64,000 nt of DNA. Origin: Acinetobacter sp. GSS19. GTDB taxonomy: Bacteria > Pseudomonadota > Gammaproteobacteria > Pseudomonadales > Moraxellaceae. A program made the translations under genes and the position numbers. The notes beneath the pieces were generated by a model. The model searched no databases, had not been told where the DNA came from, and saw only the letters and a list, made by a program, of their open reading frames with translations. The stretch spans positions 1,612,001-1,676,000 of the forward strand of contig NZ_CP117520.1 in the NCBI RefSeq assembly GCF_028621895.1, given 5' to 3'. Each line of letters begins with the position of its first letter. The first letter of the stretch is position 1. Of this stretch, positions 26,453 to 35,582 are shown piece after piece.

Positions 26453-28823
26453 TTTCCTGTTCATTTAGCTGAAATTGCAAGGTTCCCGCTTGTGCTGTCG
26501 TAAGCAGAGGAATTCCTAACTCGCGCAATCTGGCCTGTAATTCTTGACTCGGATGACCATAGCGGTTATCCCAACCGACGGAAGCGACTGCTAATTTTGG
26601 CTTAAGCTGCTGCAAAAAGGCATAAGAAGAGCTATGCCGACTACCATGATGTCCTAGCACCAGCACATCAACTTTTAAATCTGGATAACGCTGCAATAAT
26701 TGATATTCGGTTTCCCAACCGGCATCCCCCATGATTAGAAAGTTCTGAATGCCTTGTGCCTGGGTCACCTGTAGATACAATACACAAGAATATTCATTCC
26801 GATTGCTTTTCACCTTGGCTAAATCGGTATATATCGGTGACAGTACCCGCAATTGACTATGTTCAAATCGCCATTGCTGTCCTGCATGACAGTATTGAAA
26901 CTGCTGTGGCAAAATGTCAGGCACGATTTCATTGGCTAATATCTGTTGGACAGGCAGGCCTTTTAGCACGGCCCCCAGTGCCCCACTATGATCCTGATCC
27001 AGATGGGACAAAAATAACTGCTGGAGTTGTGTAATCCCTTGCCGTGATAGATAGGGCAAGACAACCTGTTGACCAATACTAAACTTATCCTCGCGGTAAT
27101 ATCCACCGGTATCAATCATCAGTTTATGCTGTCCATCTTCTAATAGAATCGCTTGTCCCTGCCCCACATCCAGAATGTGTAAAGTCCATTGGGGATGTGT
27201 CGTGAAACCTAAAAAAACGGGCACTATCGCCAGTGCTGACCACGCTTTAGGAACTACACCACGTGGCAGAAACAGTAACAGCATTCCCAAACCTAACGAT
27301 ACAATTATCAGTGGTGTTGCAGCGAACCGATGCAGTTGAGGGTTGAACAGATGTTCCATCCCATTCAACAGGTACATCATCAGATTTAACAAGTGGTCGG
27401 TGATTTGAAAACCCAAACTCCCGAAGGGTTCCCAAATCAAATACAGACATGCCGAGACAATATTCAACGGTACAATAACACCGGCCAAAATCGGAATCGT
27501 CAGGATATTGGCCAGTGGTGCAATCCAGCTGAGTTGCTGAAAGAAGATCAAGACCAGCGGCAATAAAGCGATAAAAATCTTGCCTTGTGATTCCACAAGT
27601 AACCGAAAATGCTGAAAGAAACGTTGTAGCCCAGTAATCTCGGTACCCAAAGGTTGCTGCTGCAAAGTTTGATAAATTCTTAACAGGATAAAGCTGGCGC
27701 CAAAAGACAACCAGAAAGCCGCTGACAACACACTCCACGGATCAAACAGCAGTAAAATACTCGCACTCAGCAACAGGATACTCAGGCTACGCAGGGGCTG
27801 CTGCAATAAAATGACCGTTACCGTGACTATACTCATCAGCAAGGTCCGTAATGCAGGAATTTCAAAGCCAACAAAAGCGCAATATCCCAGCACTGCCCCT
27901 AAAAAAGGCAACATCAGCACATACACTTTGGGCCATTTTAAATACAACTGTGGTCGATAACGCCCGATGATACGTTGGAGTAGCCAGCTGACCAATAAAG
28001 CAAAAATTAAGACATGTGGTCCAGAAATCGCCAACAGATGACTGATGCCTAGACGCTGAAATTGTGCTTCAGTATGTGCTGATAACAGACTACGGTCGCC
28101 TGTAAGCAAGCCGAGCAATAAGCCTTTTTGTACGAAAGGCTGATGTTGAATAAATTCACGATAACCGTAACGCAATTGTTCAATATATAAACGGAATTGC
28201 ATCCACCAACCCTGCTGTTGACGTTGATGTGCAGAAAAACCAAGAGCAGTGACCTGTTCTGTAGTCAAAGGTTGGATCATGTCCACACGCAATCCAGCCA
28301 TCACATTTTGCTGTAGCCACCATTTTTCCTGATCAAATGCCCCGGATGTCGCATAACTATGTGCCGGTTTAAGCCTCCCTTGAATACGATAATACTGTCC
28401 TAATTGCAAAGAGGACGGGGATTGATAACCAGAGCTTTTCATCAACAACAACCACTGAACGGGTTTGGCATGCCACCCCAATACCTGAACCTTTTGCTGA
28501 ACCGTCTCTTCCTTGAATTCACTGAGACGATCCGCATAAACCACCACCTCTACCTGTTGAGGCTGTGTTTCCCGAAACTGCAAACGTTTCGTTAAGGCAT
28601 GGTCAGCATAGTAATGCCCACTAGAAAAAGCAGTAGAGACAAAGAGGATCACTTGCACAATCTTGATCGCTAGGAAATCCGTCTTGACCCATTTCAACTG
28701 AATCAATACCACTAGAATCAAGGAGAGGATGAATAAAACAGGCCAGATACTAAAAAGCAAAGGGAGACTACTGCCCATGCTTGCGATACCCAAGATCCAA
28801 GACAGCAAAATCAGCTTCAACAT
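26370..28823 (-). CDS. comEC: ComEC/Rec2 family DNA-uptake channel
   Basis: Inner-membrane channel for single-stranded DNA import during natural transformation. The 817 residues include N-terminal membrane helices with a DUF4131-type soluble domain (about 60-190), the competence domain (about 215-500, starting GLLLGLLTGDRSLL and LGISHLLAISGPHVLIFALL), and a C-terminal metallo-beta-lactamase domain (about 540-780) with LHILDVGQGQAILLE, LSHLDQDHSGAL and VLGHHGSRHSSSY. All motifs look intact. It overlaps the convergent acyltransferase gene by 83 bases at the 3' end. Acinetobacter species are often naturally competent. Confidence 0.93.
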   Translation of the reverse strand: MLKLILLSWILGIASMGSSLPLLFSIWPVLFILSLILVVLIQLKWVKTDFLAIKIVQVILFVSTAFSSGHYYADHALTKRLQFRETQPQQVEVVVYADRLSEFKEETVQQKVQVLGWHAKPVQWLLLMKSSGYQSPSSLQLGQYYRIQGRLKPAHSYATSGAFDQEKWWLQQNVMAGLRVDMIQPLTTEQVTALGFSAHQRQQQGWWMQFRLYIEQLRYGYREFIQHQPFVQKGLLLGLLTGDRSLLSAHTEAQFQRLGISHLLAISGPHVLIFALLVSWLLQRIIGRYRPQLYLKWPKVYVLMLPFLGAVLGYCAFVGFEIPALRTLLMSIVTVTVILLQQPLRSLSILLLSASILLLFDPWSVLSAAFWLSFGASFILLRIYQTLQQQPLGTEITGLQRFFQHFRLLVESQGKIFIALLPLVLIFFQQLSWIAPLANILTIPILAGVIVPLNIVSACLYLIWEPFGSLGFQITDHLLNLMMYLLNGMEHLFNPQLHRFAATPLIIVSLGLGMLLLFLPRGVVPKAWSALAIVPVFLGFTTHPQWTLHILDVGQGQAILLEDGQHKLMIDTGGYYREDKFSIGQQVVLPYLSRQGITQLQQLFLSHLDQDHSGALGAVLKGLPVQQILANEIVPDILPQQFQYCHAGQQWRFEHSQLRVLSPIYTDLAKVKSNRNEYSCVLYLQVTQAQGIQNFLIMGDAGWETEYQLLQRYPDLKVDVLVLGHHGSRHSSSYAFLQQLKPKLAVASVGWDNRYGHPSQELQARLRELGIPLLTTAQAGTLQFQLNEQEIKLRTHRQQWRWLQREPVADAVLRSGL

Positions 28824-28861
28824 GAATAATATTGTGAGTTATTGTTTTTGAATGCAAAATA

Positions 28862-28887
28862 TTAAAGCCCAGTAAACTGGGCTTTAA
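28862..28887 (-). terminator. terminator after lolD
   Basis: TTAAAGCCCAGT and ACTGGGCTTTAA form a near-perfect 12-bp stem with a two-base loop. The T run is short, so it may be only partly effective before comEC. Confidence 0.6.
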
Positions 28888-28917
28888 CAAGATGAAAATT
28901 AGGATTCCGATAGACGG

Positions 28918-29601
28918 TTATGCCGGTACCCACAGACCATCTTGCATATGCAAAATTTGATCTGCAGCCTGAGCCAGCTGTTCATCATGAGTAACGATCA
29001 GCATCGCCATATTTAATTCTTTTTTCAGGTCGCTGAGTAATTCAAAAATACTCAGCGCTGTTTTGCGATCCAGATTTCCGGTCGGCTCATCCGCAAGCAT
29101 TAGGGCGGGCTTGGTAACCAGTGCACGAGCCAACGCCACACGCTGACGTTCCCCGCCTGATAATTCCCCAGGTTTATGGGTCATACGATGCGATAAGCCG
29201 ACACGTTCCAACAAATACTCGGCCTGTTGCTTCACCTCTTTATAGACACTGTCACGGCGTAACATTAACGGCATGGCGACATTTTCCAGTGCAGAAAACT
29301 CAGGTAAAAGGTGGTGAAACTGATAGACAAAACCCAGATACTGATTACGCTGATAGCCTCGTTCTGCTTCTCCCAAATTGTCAAAGCGTTGACCGTTGAG
29401 AAAAACCTGCCCTTCCGTTGGCCGCTCCAATCCACCTAGCACATGCAACAACGTACTTTTGCCTGAACCACTTGCCCCCACCACTGAAATAAACTCACCT
29501 GCATCGACTTTCAGTGATAGACCTTTAATCACTTCCACCTTGGATTTGCCATCCGTAAAGTGCTTATAAATATTTTTGGCTTCCAACACAGTTTTATTCA
29601 T
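28918..29601 (-). CDS. lolD: LolD, ATPase of the lipoprotein export system
   Basis: ABC ATPase that powers release of outer-membrane lipoproteins from the inner membrane. The 227 residues have Walker A GASGSGKST near residue 43, a Q-loop FVYQFHHLLPEFSALENV, the signature LSGGERQRVALARAL near 146, and Walker B LMLADEPTGNLD. The start MNKTVLEAKNIY at 29601 fits the family; the gene overlaps the 3' end of the permease gene by eight bases. The upstream extension to 29637 would only read permease codons. Confidence 0.93.
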   Translation of the reverse strand: MNKTVLEAKNIYKHFTDGKSKVEVIKGLSLKVDAGEFISVVGASGSGKSTLLHVLGGLERPTEGQVFLNGQRFDNLGEAERGYQRNQYLGFVYQFHHLLPEFSALENVAMPLMLRRDSVYKEVKQQAEYLLERVGLSHRMTHKPGELSGGERQRVALARALVTKPALMLADEPTGNLDRKTALSIFELLSDLKKELNMAMLIVTHDEQLAQAADQILHMQDGLWVPA

Positions 29602-30829
29602 AGCGTAAAGCCTCAGCAGGTTGAATTTTAGCTGCACGTAATGCTGGATAAATGGTCGCCAAAAAACTCAGTAATAGTGAAAGGCTGACAATAATGACGA
29701 CATCTTGCCATCTTAAATAAGAAGGTAAATAGTTAATAAAGTAGGCATCAAACAGATGTAAACCAAAGGCATTATTCAACCAGGAAATAAAATCACTAAT
29801 ACTGGAAGCAAAGATAATCCCCAAAATTGCACCGGTTACAGTTCCAATCACGCCAATCACGGTACCTTGCACCATAAAGATTTTGGTGATGGTTGCTGGT
29901 GATGCACCCAAAGTTCTTAAAATCGCGATGTCTGATTTCTTATCCGTAACTACCATCACCAGAGAAGACACGATATTAAAAGCGGCAACCAGCACAATCA
30001 GGAAGAGCAGCAAGCTGACCATGGCCTTTTCCATTTGAATCGCGCTGAACAGATTGCCATGGGTATAAGTCCAATCCGAAGCATAAAAGTTGCTAGGTAG
30101 TCCACGAACAATATCTGCCGCAACTTGAGGGGCAACAAAAATATCATCCAGTTTTAAACGCACCCCCTGTGCACCATCCGGCAAACGTAATAAGGTCGCA
30201 GCATCATTAAGCGCAATATAGCCCATCATGGAATCGACTTCGGCACCGATACTGAAAATCCCGACAATTTTAAAGCGCTTAAAGCGTGGAACTACTCCGG
30301 CAGGTGACGGTGTTGCTTCTGGCAGGACTAAAGTGACATTATCATTCAGGCCAAGTCCGAGGGCATCGGTCATCTGTTTACCCAATACAATACCAAACTC
30401 ACCTTTTTTCAGCTGATCGATACTGCCTTCGACCATATGATTTTGGATAATCGAGACTTTCTTTTCGTATTCAGGTTCAATGCCCGTGACCATGATGCCG
30501 GCGACCTGACCTTGCGCGGTCAGCATCCCCTGGAGTTGGGTAAATGGTGCAACACCAGTAACATGTTCATGCTGTTCAACTTTTTTTGCAAGTTCTGGCC
30601 AATCTGTTAGAATTTGATTAGAAGAGACTGTTGCCTGCGGGATCATTCCCAAAACCCGGTTCTTCAGTTCGCGGTCAAAGCCGTTCATCACGGACAAGAC
30701 CGTAATCAGCACAGCCACCCCTAAGGTGAGACCGATCATCGAAACCAAAGCGATAAAAGAAATAAAGTGATTACTACGCCGTGCGCGAGTATATCTCAGC
30801 CCTATATACAGCGAGATTGGTTTAAACAT
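29594..30829 (-). CDS. lolF: LolC/E-type permease of the lipoprotein exporter (LolF)
   Basis: Four-helix MacB/FtsX-type permease, 411 residues. There is one N-terminal helix (about 18-45), a large periplasmic domain, and three C-terminal helices (about 263-290, 313-340, 372-400). N-terminal motifs PISLYIGLRYTRARRSNHFI and SMIGLTLGVAVLI are typical for LolC/E. Only one permease is next to lolD; a single homodimeric LolF with LolD is known for Acinetobacter and Francisella relatives. ATG at 30829 is chosen because MFKPISLYIGL matches family starts; an upstream ATG at 30853 would leave one base to the divergent PilZ gene. Confidence 0.88.
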   Translation of the reverse strand: MFKPISLYIGLRYTRARRSNHFISFIALVSMIGLTLGVAVLITVLSVMNGFDRELKNRVLGMIPQATVSSNQILTDWPELAKKVEQHEHVTGVAPFTQLQGMLTAQGQVAGIMVTGIEPEYEKKVSIIQNHMVEGSIDQLKKGEFGIVLGKQMTDALGLGLNDNVTLVLPEATPSPAGVVPRFKRFKIVGIFSIGAEVDSMMGYIALNDAATLLRLPDGAQGVRLKLDDIFVAPQVAADIVRGLPSNFYASDWTYTHGNLFSAIQMEKAMVSLLLFLIVLVAAFNIVSSLVMVVTDKKSDIAILRTLGASPATITKIFMVQGTVIGVIGTVTGAILGIIFASSISDFISWLNNAFGLHLFDAYFINYLPSYLRWQDVVIIVSLSLLLSFLATIYPALRAAKIQPAEALRYE

Positions 30830-30854
30830 ACCACCTAGTCCGAGGTAATTCATT

Positions 30855-31442
30855 ATGGAAACATTACAGCATCAAAGCGGCATTTCAGAACGTCGTGTGA
30901 TGTCTCGCATCGATGCTGCCTTGCGAATTAATTATCAGATGATTTCTGATGATGTTGCTCTTAATGATCCTTACGATCCTAATTTTGTCTTGCCGCGTTA
31001 TTTTCTACTACTTGCAGAATTAGATCAATTTGATCATGCAATCAACTACGAATTAGAACAATTAAATGAAAAAGATCAACAAATTGCTCGAATCTTATCC
31101 TTATTTGATCAAAAATTGAATCTCATCACCGGCTCATTATACGATGCTATTGTACAATCCATGTTGCCAATCCCTAAACAGGTGAATTTTTCTGAAAGTG
31201 GTCTGAGTTTTTCCAGTGATAGTGCGATTGCCGAAGGTAGCTATATCCATGTGACCTTAAGCCATCCAGAAAATTTTTTCCATATTGCGGCCACCGCCCA
31301 AGTCGTCTATAGCAAACCTTCAGAAAATGGTCTCTTCCGTACGGGTGCCTACTTTGTGACACTCCATCCGCAAGATCGCGCCAAACTTGCGCAGGTTGTT
31401 GCAGAAGCTGAACAAAGTTCGACGAAATCCTCTGCAACTTAA
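30855..31442 (+). CDS. PilZ domain protein
   Basis: The 195-residue soluble protein starts with a short arm carrying RRVMSRIDAALRINYQ, a helical middle (about 50-105) and a C-terminal PilZ-like beta barrel, with NFSESGLSFSSDSAIAEGSYIHVTL near 115 (the NxSxxG motif) and FRTGAYFVTL near 158. PilZ proteins bind c-di-GMP or act as non-binding partners. The RxxxR arm is represented only loosely, so binding is uncertain. The start is 25 bases from the divergent lolF start. The stop codon lies in the loop of a hairpin shared with the convergent transporter gene. Confidence 0.75.
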   Translation: METLQHQSGISERRVMSRIDAALRINYQMISDDVALNDPYDPNFVLPRYFLLLAELDQFDHAINYELEQLNEKDQQIARILSLFDQKLNLITGSLYDAIVQSMLPIPKQVNFSESGLSFSSDSAIAEGSYIHVTLSHPENFFHIAATAQVVYSKPSENGLFRTGAYFVTLHPQDRAKLAQVVAEAEQSSTKSSAT

Positions 31443-31453
31443 GCAGAGGATTT
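31425..31453. terminator. hairpin containing both stop codons of a convergent pair
   Basis: AAATCCTCTGC (31425-31435) and GCAGAGGATTT (31443-31453) form a perfect 11-bp stem around a seven-base loop. The PilZ stop at 31440-31442 and the transporter stop at 31439-31441 are in the loop. T runs are only moderate on both strands. Confidence 0.6.
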
Positions 31454-32353
31454 CAATTTATGCGCCAATTCACGACTGGCCTTGAGATCACGGTAGAAAT
31501 ATAGAAACAGACCACATAACAGAATTGCCGCACCCAACAGCACCATGATTGATAAGCGTTCATGGTTAAACGCTGCACCCACTAACAAGGCCAACATCGG
31601 TGTCATTACAGTGGTTAATGACAAAGTGGTCGCCTGAATGTTTTGTACCAGTTTGAAATAACAAAACATCGCGATCAGAGATGCCATTACTACCGTATAC
31701 ATCAATGCAATCAAAGACTTGGTGCTAGGAATATGGTCTGGTGCATACTGCCAAATAAAGGGCAATAATGCCAAGGCACCCACGCTCGAAACCAGAATAG
31801 ACCCCGTGGCTTGAGCCATGGGCTCCACTCTTGCATTGACTTTCTTTACCCAGAAAATCGACAAGGCATAGGTAAACACACTGATCAACATCAAGCCAAT
31901 ACCGATCGGATTCACATGCTGATTCTCGCCACTAAAGCAAATCACGGCTAAACCGGCGACTGCAACCAGCATCCCCATCCACTGCAAACGATTGAGTTGC
32001 TGCTGAAATCCGAACCGCCCAATTAAACCTGCCATAATCGGTGCCAAACCGAACATCAGTGCGATAATTCCAGAGCTGAGATAGCTGGTCGCGATGTAGG
32101 TAAAAATCTGTGAGCCAATAAAGCCTGTTGCACCTGCCAGATAGCTATGTAATGCCAATCTGCTCAACGGCAGATGTACGTTTAATATCCAAATCAAAGC
32201 CAAGGCAAGCGGTAAGGCAAAAAAGAAACGCAGGACCAAAGCCCACATCAAATGCAGATCAGACACACTCCAGACGATGGCTAGTGGCGTGGTTGACCAG
32301 ATCAAGACTAGCATGGCGTAGGTCACGATCATATTGACTTTGGATGGCATCAC
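31439..32353 (-). CDS. EamA/DMT family transporter
   Basis: Inner-membrane protein of 304 residues with ten hydrophobic segments in two EamA repeats (about 10-135 and 150-290). The first repeat has ALVLRFFFALPLALALIWIL and FGLAPIMAGLIGRFGFQQQL; the second has LLGAAILLCGLFLYFYRDLK at the end. Substrates of this drug/metabolite superfamily vary (amino acids, nucleosides, others) and cannot be assigned here. It follows the YaiI-family gene after six bases, so the two are probably one operon. It overlaps the convergent PilZ gene by four bases. Confidence 0.87.
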   Translation of the reverse strand: MMPSKVNMIVTYAMLVLIWSTTPLAIVWSVSDLHLMWALVLRFFFALPLALALIWILNVHLPLSRLALHSYLAGATGFIGSQIFTYIATSYLSSGIIALMFGLAPIMAGLIGRFGFQQQLNRLQWMGMLVAVAGLAVICFSGENQHVNPIGIGLMLISVFTYALSIFWVKKVNARVEPMAQATGSILVSSVGALALLPFIWQYAPDHIPSTKSLIALMYTVVMASLIAMFCYFKLVQNIQATTLSLTTVMTPMLALLVGAAFNHERLSIMVLLGAAILLCGLFLYFYRDLKASRELAHKLKSSA

Positions 32354-32359
32354 TTCAGC

Positions 32360-32830
32360 TCACTGTGCCGTCTTGCGTTTTTGTTTCAGGATCGTTTGAT
32401 CCAGACTACTGGAAAATTCACGTTTATCCCGCTCCGAAATTGGAGGTGGCCCGCCGGTTTGTACCCCTGCACCCCGTAAAGTGTCCATAAAATCACGTAA
32501 ATGGAGACGTGCCTTAATATTGGACTGGGTAAAAATTTCTCCGCGTGGGTGAATAGCAATTCCACCCTTCTCAATTACTTGCGCCGCGAGAGGAATATCC
32601 TGAGTAATTACAATATCATTGCTTTGCATGCGATCAACAATTTCCTGATCAGCCTGATCTGCACCACTCAAAACCTGAATAGAGTTAATCCTTACCGAAG
32701 GGGTAATGCCCACATTCTGGTTGGCCACAAAAGTGACCTCAAGTTGATAACGATCTGAAGCCCGTAGAATCACTTCCCGCAGCATTTTAGGTAAAGCATC
32801 GGCATCCACCCAAAGTTTAAAGGGCAACAC
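32360..32830 (-). CDS. YaiI/YqxD family protein (DUF188, PIN-like)
   Basis: The 156-residue cytoplasmic protein matches the UPF0178/YaiI family. It has [20 protein letters not shown] at the N-terminus, [20 protein letters not shown] in the middle and [13 protein letters not shown] toward the end. The conserved Asp residues resemble a PIN nuclease site, but no activity is established for the family. It heads a probable operon with the EamA transporter, six bases apart. Confidence 0.88.
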   Translation of the reverse strand: MLPFKLWVDADALPKMLREVILRASDRYQLEVTFVANQNVGITPSVRINSIQVLSGADQADQEIVDRMQSNDIVITQDIPLAAQVIEKGGIAIHPRGEIFTQSNIKARLHLRDFMDTLRGAGVQTGGPPPISERDKREFSSSLDQTILKQKRKTAQ

Positions 32831-33096
32831 ATCTCACCTTTTAATTGTCAATAAAACCATAGTGTAACAAACTCTCATGATGGGCTGCGGGCTAAAATTG
32901 CAAAATACCGAATGGTTGATATCAGATTCTCTAAAAATACTGGAGTAAATCCCGAAAATTGCACAATGATCAAAAACCGTATTCGCTCAGATCTAGCAGG
33001 AAGAAAAAATTCCTGGCTAAAATCGCACCTAGACCTTGAAAAACTGAGATCATCCTCGATTAAATAAGATAAATATCACCAAAATAAATTGTAGAT

Positions 33097-34029
33097 ATGA
33101 AAAATCCAAGCAGACCTGAACTGATCACAATTGATGATCAAAACTTTGGTAGCCATGTGGAACACTGGAGTCTACTGACCGATCAGCCCACCACCGAAGT
33201 ACCCAAATGGTTAGGTCTTGCATTGGATCAACCGGTTATGCCGATGGGACTGTGTACGCAAGAAGCGGATATGGATCCTGCGGTCTGGTTCATTCAAGGA
33301 CCAAACCACTCGGCCGTTCAGTTATGTCAGGTGATCGCTGTTGAAAACAATCGACCTAAAGCGGTTAAAACAGCTTTTCCGTGTTTTGAAAGTCCGTATA
33401 AACTGAATGCCCAAGTTGAGCGTATTATTTGCAGTAGTTCCAATACCCAAGCCGTGTTACGTCTCAAAGTCGGACAAAATGCAACCATTTACGCGTTTGA
33501 CAGTTTGTATAGTGTCAATCACGATCAATATCAACAAGGTCAGACCTATCAAGCACAGCTGAGCGCTTGGGCTTATGAACTAGAAAGCGTCGCGGAAGGT
33601 GAACAAATTGTTGTGGATGATCCGGCATCTGTACGCTATCACCATGCCTTAAATGATATTTTGGCAGAACATCAGGGTGTCGCGCCGGATAATCTGCAGG
33701 AACTGTTAGATGCCTGGCAACCTAAATCGGAAGAAGATACCCTCCCTGTGACCGTTGATTTTTCAAAAATGGTGGCCTATTTATATGGTGAAACCCTCGG
33801 TCAGGAAGATGAAGCCTGGTTTCAGGGTAAAATCGTGGGTAAAACAGCCATGAGCTTTATGGATCAGGAATATACCCTTTATGATGTCACGTTAATTTTA
33901 GAAGAAAATCAGCCTGCAACATTGATCCGTATCGCGACAAAAAATGAGTCTTATAGAAACTTCTCGATTGGACAATATATCCGCGGCAATATCTGGATTC
34001 AGGCGCATATTCACAGCAAAATAGTTTAA
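33097..34029 (+). CDS. conserved-looking hypothetical protein, 310 residues
   Basis: Not recognised. The protein is acidic and soluble, without signal peptide, membrane helix, repeat or clear catalytic motif. The C-terminal part (about 250-310) reads as beta-rich: IVGKTAMSFMDQEYTLYDVT, then SIGQYIRGNIWIQAHI. Codon use and GC are like the neighbours, the ORF is long and is followed 20 bases later by a terminator, so it is a real gene. It stands alone: upstream is a 266-base gap shared with the divergent YaiI-family gene. Function unknown. Confidence 0.85.
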   Translation: MKNPSRPELITIDDQNFGSHVEHWSLLTDQPTTEVPKWLGLALDQPVMPMGLCTQEADMDPAVWFIQGPNHSAVQLCQVIAVENNRPKAVKTAFPCFESPYKLNAQVERIICSSSNTQAVLRLKVGQNATIYAFDSLYSVNHDQYQQGQTYQAQLSAWAYELESVAEGEQIVVDDPASVRYHHALNDILAEHQGVAPDNLQELLDAWQPKSEEDTLPVTVDFSKMVAYLYGETLGQEDEAWFQGKIVGKTAMSFMDQEYTLYDVTLILEENQPATLIRIATKNESYRNFSIGQYIRGNIWIQAHIHSKIV

Positions 34030-34047
34030 TTCTTCACATTTTCTCTT

Positions 34048-34080
34048 TTAAGCCAGCGACTTAAACTCACTGGCTTTTTA
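34048..34080 (+). terminator. terminator of the 310-residue protein gene
   Basis: AAGCCAG (34050-34056) pairs with CTGGCTT (34070-34076) around a 13-base loop, followed by a T run. Confidence 0.72.
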
Positions 34081-34258
34081 TTGACATGCTATAGTTAATA
34101 TACGCAATATACTTTTAAATAGTAGAAAAATACCGCCTAAAATATATAAAATATGCAACGATTTTATAGGCCATATTGCTTTATTCAGATTTATATTTAT
34201 ACTAAAAAATAATAGCAATATTAGATTCAACAAAAATATATAAGATTTAGGCTTATTA

Positions 34259-34402
34259 ATGAAAACAATACCTGAACACACGACCAATTTGGTTTTGCCC
34301 GGTCATCCGCGACTCAAAATAGATAGGGCTGCCTGCTGTTTTTTTGTTTTAGGCATGTTTTTAGCAGCATTCACGATTCACCATTTCAGTCTATTTGCCT
34401 AA
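34259..34402 (+). CDS. possible 47-residue single-pass membrane protein
   Basis: ATG-initiated short ORF with a polar N-terminus (PEHTTNLVLPGHPRLKIDRA) and one hydrophobic segment (CCFFVLGMFLAAFTIHHF). Such an arrangement is common in real small membrane proteins, but the ribosome site is weak and the ORF is short. An opposing AT-rich frame covers its start. Evidence is from composition only. Confidence 0.3.
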   Translation: MKTIPEHTTNLVLPGHPRLKIDRAACCFFVLGMFLAAFTIHHFSLFA

Positions 34403-34454
34403 GAATTCACTCCTCATTTATGGCATCTGCTCAATGCTGTTTTTTAATGCGAAT

Positions 34455-34483
34455 AAAAAAGCCCTCAATCGTGAGGGCTTTTA
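34455..34483 (-). terminator. terminator of serC
   Basis: AAAAGCCCTCA and TGAGGGCTTTT with a four-base loop, 20 bases after the serC stop on the minus strand. Confidence 0.88.
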
Positions 34484-34502
34484 AATTTAGGATGAATAGT
34501 GA

Positions 34503-35582
34503 TTAACCATTACGTTTCGCAAAGTCATCCATAAAATTCACTAATGCCTGCACACCCGCAAGTGGAACAGCATTGTAGATACTCGCACGCATGCCGCCCA
34601 CAGAACGGTGACCCGCCAAGTTCAATAAATGGTTTTCTTCCGCTTCTTTCAGGAACAATTTTTCCAGATTGGCATCTGCCAAGGTAAATGGCACATTCAT
34701 GATTGAACGGTTGGCTTCTGCAATCGGGTTCGCATAGAAGTCACTAGAATCAATATAGCCATAAAGTAATTTGGCTTTTTCCAGATTCACCTGATGAATC
34801 GCGTCTACACCACCTTGTTCAAGCAACCATTCAAATACCAGGCCAGACAGATACCAAGCATAGGTTGATGGTGTATTGACCATTGAACCATTCTTCGCTT
34901 GTGATGAATATTTCAAAATGCTTGGAATTTCAGGTTTTGCCTGATCCAGCAAATCTTCACGCACAATCACCAAAGTTAGACCTGCTGGGCCAATATTTTT
35001 TTGTGCGCCCGCATAGATCAAGCCAAATTTAGATACATCTAAAGGTGCAGACAAAATGCTTGAAGACAGGTCAGAAACCAATGGCGCTTCAACTTCAGGA
35101 ATACCTGCAAATTGCAGACCACCAATCGTCTCATTGTCCGCATAATGCACATAAGCGGCATCTTTAGACAAATTCCACTGGCTTTGTTCTGTAATCGCCA
35201 ATTTACCATCGACTTTGGTACCCGCTTCGATGACATTGATGTCACCATAACGCTGTGCTTCTTTGAGCGCTTTTTCTGACCAAATTCCGGTATGAATATA
35301 ATCTGCTTTGCTGTTTTTACCGAGCAAATTTAAAGGAATGGCTGAAAACTGTAGAGATGCTCCGCCTTGTAAGAATAGCACTTTGTAGTTTTCAGGAATG
35401 TTCATCAGCTTACGCAGATCCGCCTCAGCTTTTTCTGCAACCGCGACATAGTCTGCACTACGGTGGCTCATCTCCATAATCGAGAGGCCTTTACCGTGCC
35501 AGTCGAGCAGCTCTTGTTGAGCTTTTTCTAACACAGCAGTGGGTAATGCGGCAGGGCCAGCACAGAAATTGTACGCGCGCAT
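34503..35582 (-). CDS. serC: phosphoserine aminotransferase
   Basis: PLP enzyme of serine synthesis (3-phosphohydroxypyruvate to phosphoserine), also active in pyridoxal phosphate synthesis. The 359 residues start with YNFCAGPAALPTAVLEKAQQ, have LSIMEMSHRSADY near residue 34, the PLP-lysine segment FGLIYAGAQKNIGPAGLTLV near 190 (Lys in AQKN), and the end HRSVGGMRASIYNAVPLAGV. ATG at 35582 has a GAAGGAAAG ribosome site. It lies downstream of gyrA with its own leader. Confidence 0.96.
   Translation of the reverse strand: MRAYNFCAGPAALPTAVLEKAQQELLDWHGKGLSIMEMSHRSADYVAVAEKAEADLRKLMNIPENYKVLFLQGGASLQFSAIPLNLLGKNSKADYIHTGIWSEKALKEAQRYGDINVIEAGTKVDGKLAITEQSQWNLSKDAAYVHYADNETIGGLQFAGIPEVEAPLVSDLSSSILSAPLDVSKFGLIYAGAQKNIGPAGLTLVIVREDLLDQAKPEIPSILKYSSQAKNGSMVNTPSTYAWYLSGLVFEWLLEQGGVDAIHQVNLEKAKLLYGYIDSSDFYANPIAEANRSIMNVPFTLADANLEKLFLKEAEENHLLNLAGHRSVGGMRASIYNAVPLAGVQALVNFMDDFAKRNG

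Larger units (their letters stand above)
34030..34502. other. 473-bp gap between the 310-residue gene and serC
   Basis: Contains the terminator of the upstream gene, a very AT-rich stretch (34080-34260), a possible 47-residue ORF and the serC terminator. Confidence 0.5.

Noticed and set aside
29602..29637. Longer N-terminus for LolD
   Set aside because: The extra residues are codons of the upstream permease read in another frame; the family start is at 29601.
34078..34287. Minus-strand 69-residue hydrophobic ORF
   Set aside because: It lies in very AT-rich DNA, has only a TTG start, overlaps a terminator at its end and has no ribosome site.
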